NCBI RefSeq assembly: GCF_002078875.1
Contig: NC_034420.1
Coordinates: 6,261,814 to 6,325,813, forward strand
Direction: 5' to 3'
Length of the DNA stretch: 64,000 nt
From: Numida meleagris
Taxonomy: Eukaryota; Chordata; Aves; Galliformes; Numididae
Position 1 is the first letter of the stretch; each line of letters begins with the position of its first letter. Under the pieces are notes generated by a model. The model made no database searches and was not told where the DNA came from. It saw only the letters and a list, made by a program, of their open reading frames with translations. A program made the position numbers and the translations under genes. This document shows positions 63,591-64,000 of this stretch, one piece after another.

Positions 63591-64000
63591 GAACTAGCAG
63601 AATAGGATGCCAAGGCTTGTTCTGCCCTTAGATTATTTCTTAATCAATGACAATCTCACTTCCCCTCTGCAAAAAAAAAAAATGCAAAACTGTGTATACA
63701 AAAACTGTTATATACATCAACTAGCCTGTTTCCTAGACTGCATTTAGTTGTGGGACTTTGCAAGGTCAAATATTTTTTCAGCATATTATTGTGTGAATGT
63801 ATCTGTGCTGGACTCTGTCAAGGCAGAAGTGGGACTGAGGTTGTGAGCGCCGTTTTGGTTCACTGCTACGCTGGTTTGAGAGCATTTTAACCCCTTGCAT
63901 TCAGCTGAAGTGTAGGGATTTATGCAGATTTCAGTGAGATTTGAGGAAGACATCATTAATGAAGTAGGTTTCCAGCAATTTAAAATCAAGGCAATAATAC
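63591..64000. other. Non-coding DNA, no recognised gene or element
   Basis: Unique sequence up to the window edge; nothing recognised. Confidence 0.5.

Noticed and set aside
1..64000. Operons, CRISPR arrays, prophage or bacterial genes
   Set aside because: No repeat-spacer arrays, ribosome binding sites or dense coding; CR1 and mariner relics show vertebrate DNA.

Overview
The window looks like a gene-poor, AT-rich piece of a bird chromosome, either intergenic or deep inside an intron. Two things indicate a bird. First, it carries repeated pieces of the CR1 LINE, several with the diagnostic 3' end of short ATTCTATG-type repeats (142-350, 14671-14857, 24627-24812, 45968-45993). Second, it has three internally deleted mariner elements whose ends read like CTCYGAAAGTAAYGCCTCC, the type I recall as Galluhop of chicken. 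A galliform such as chicken is the best guess; the species is not proven from sequence alone. Nothing suggests bacteria: there are no operons, ribosome binding sites, CRISPR arrays or long reading frames. The longest open frame is 157 codons and resembles nothing I know.

Layout. 1-9.4 kb: unique AT-rich DNA with one CR1 tail (142-350) and a striking near-perfect hairpin at 7058-7133. 9.4-16.3 kb: CR1 tails at 9421-9705 (+), 12436-12632 (-) and 14671-14857 (-). 16.3-25 kb: two mariner copies in the same orientation (16349-16897, 22096-22619) that appear to share one internal deletion, plus CR1 pieces at 20746-21365 and 24627-24812 (both -). 25-31.7 kb: no recognised element. 31.76-33.5 kb: a long CR1 ORF2 fragment on the minus strand holding the second half of the endonuclease, the linker and the reverse transcriptase up to the FADD motif. 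34.0-34.4 kb: an unusually GC-rich patch with a G-quadruplex-like run and the best exon-like segment in the window (34200-34323). 34.4-44.8 kb: unique DNA with a short CR1 tail (37425-37502). 44.85-45.99 kb: a CR1 copy in which the ORF1 esterase region is joined to the ORF2 C-terminus and 3' end. 46-63 kb: unique AT-rich DNA with a (TTTTA)n microsatellite. 63.15-63.59 kb: a third mariner copy, reversed and rearranged.

No intact gene is supported. The mobile elements are dead: each has stops, frameshifts or deletions of catalytic parts. What merits a second look is the 24-bp hairpin, the shared mariner deletion, the rearranged third mariner copy, the ORF1-ORF2 joined CR1, and the exon-like GC-rich patch.
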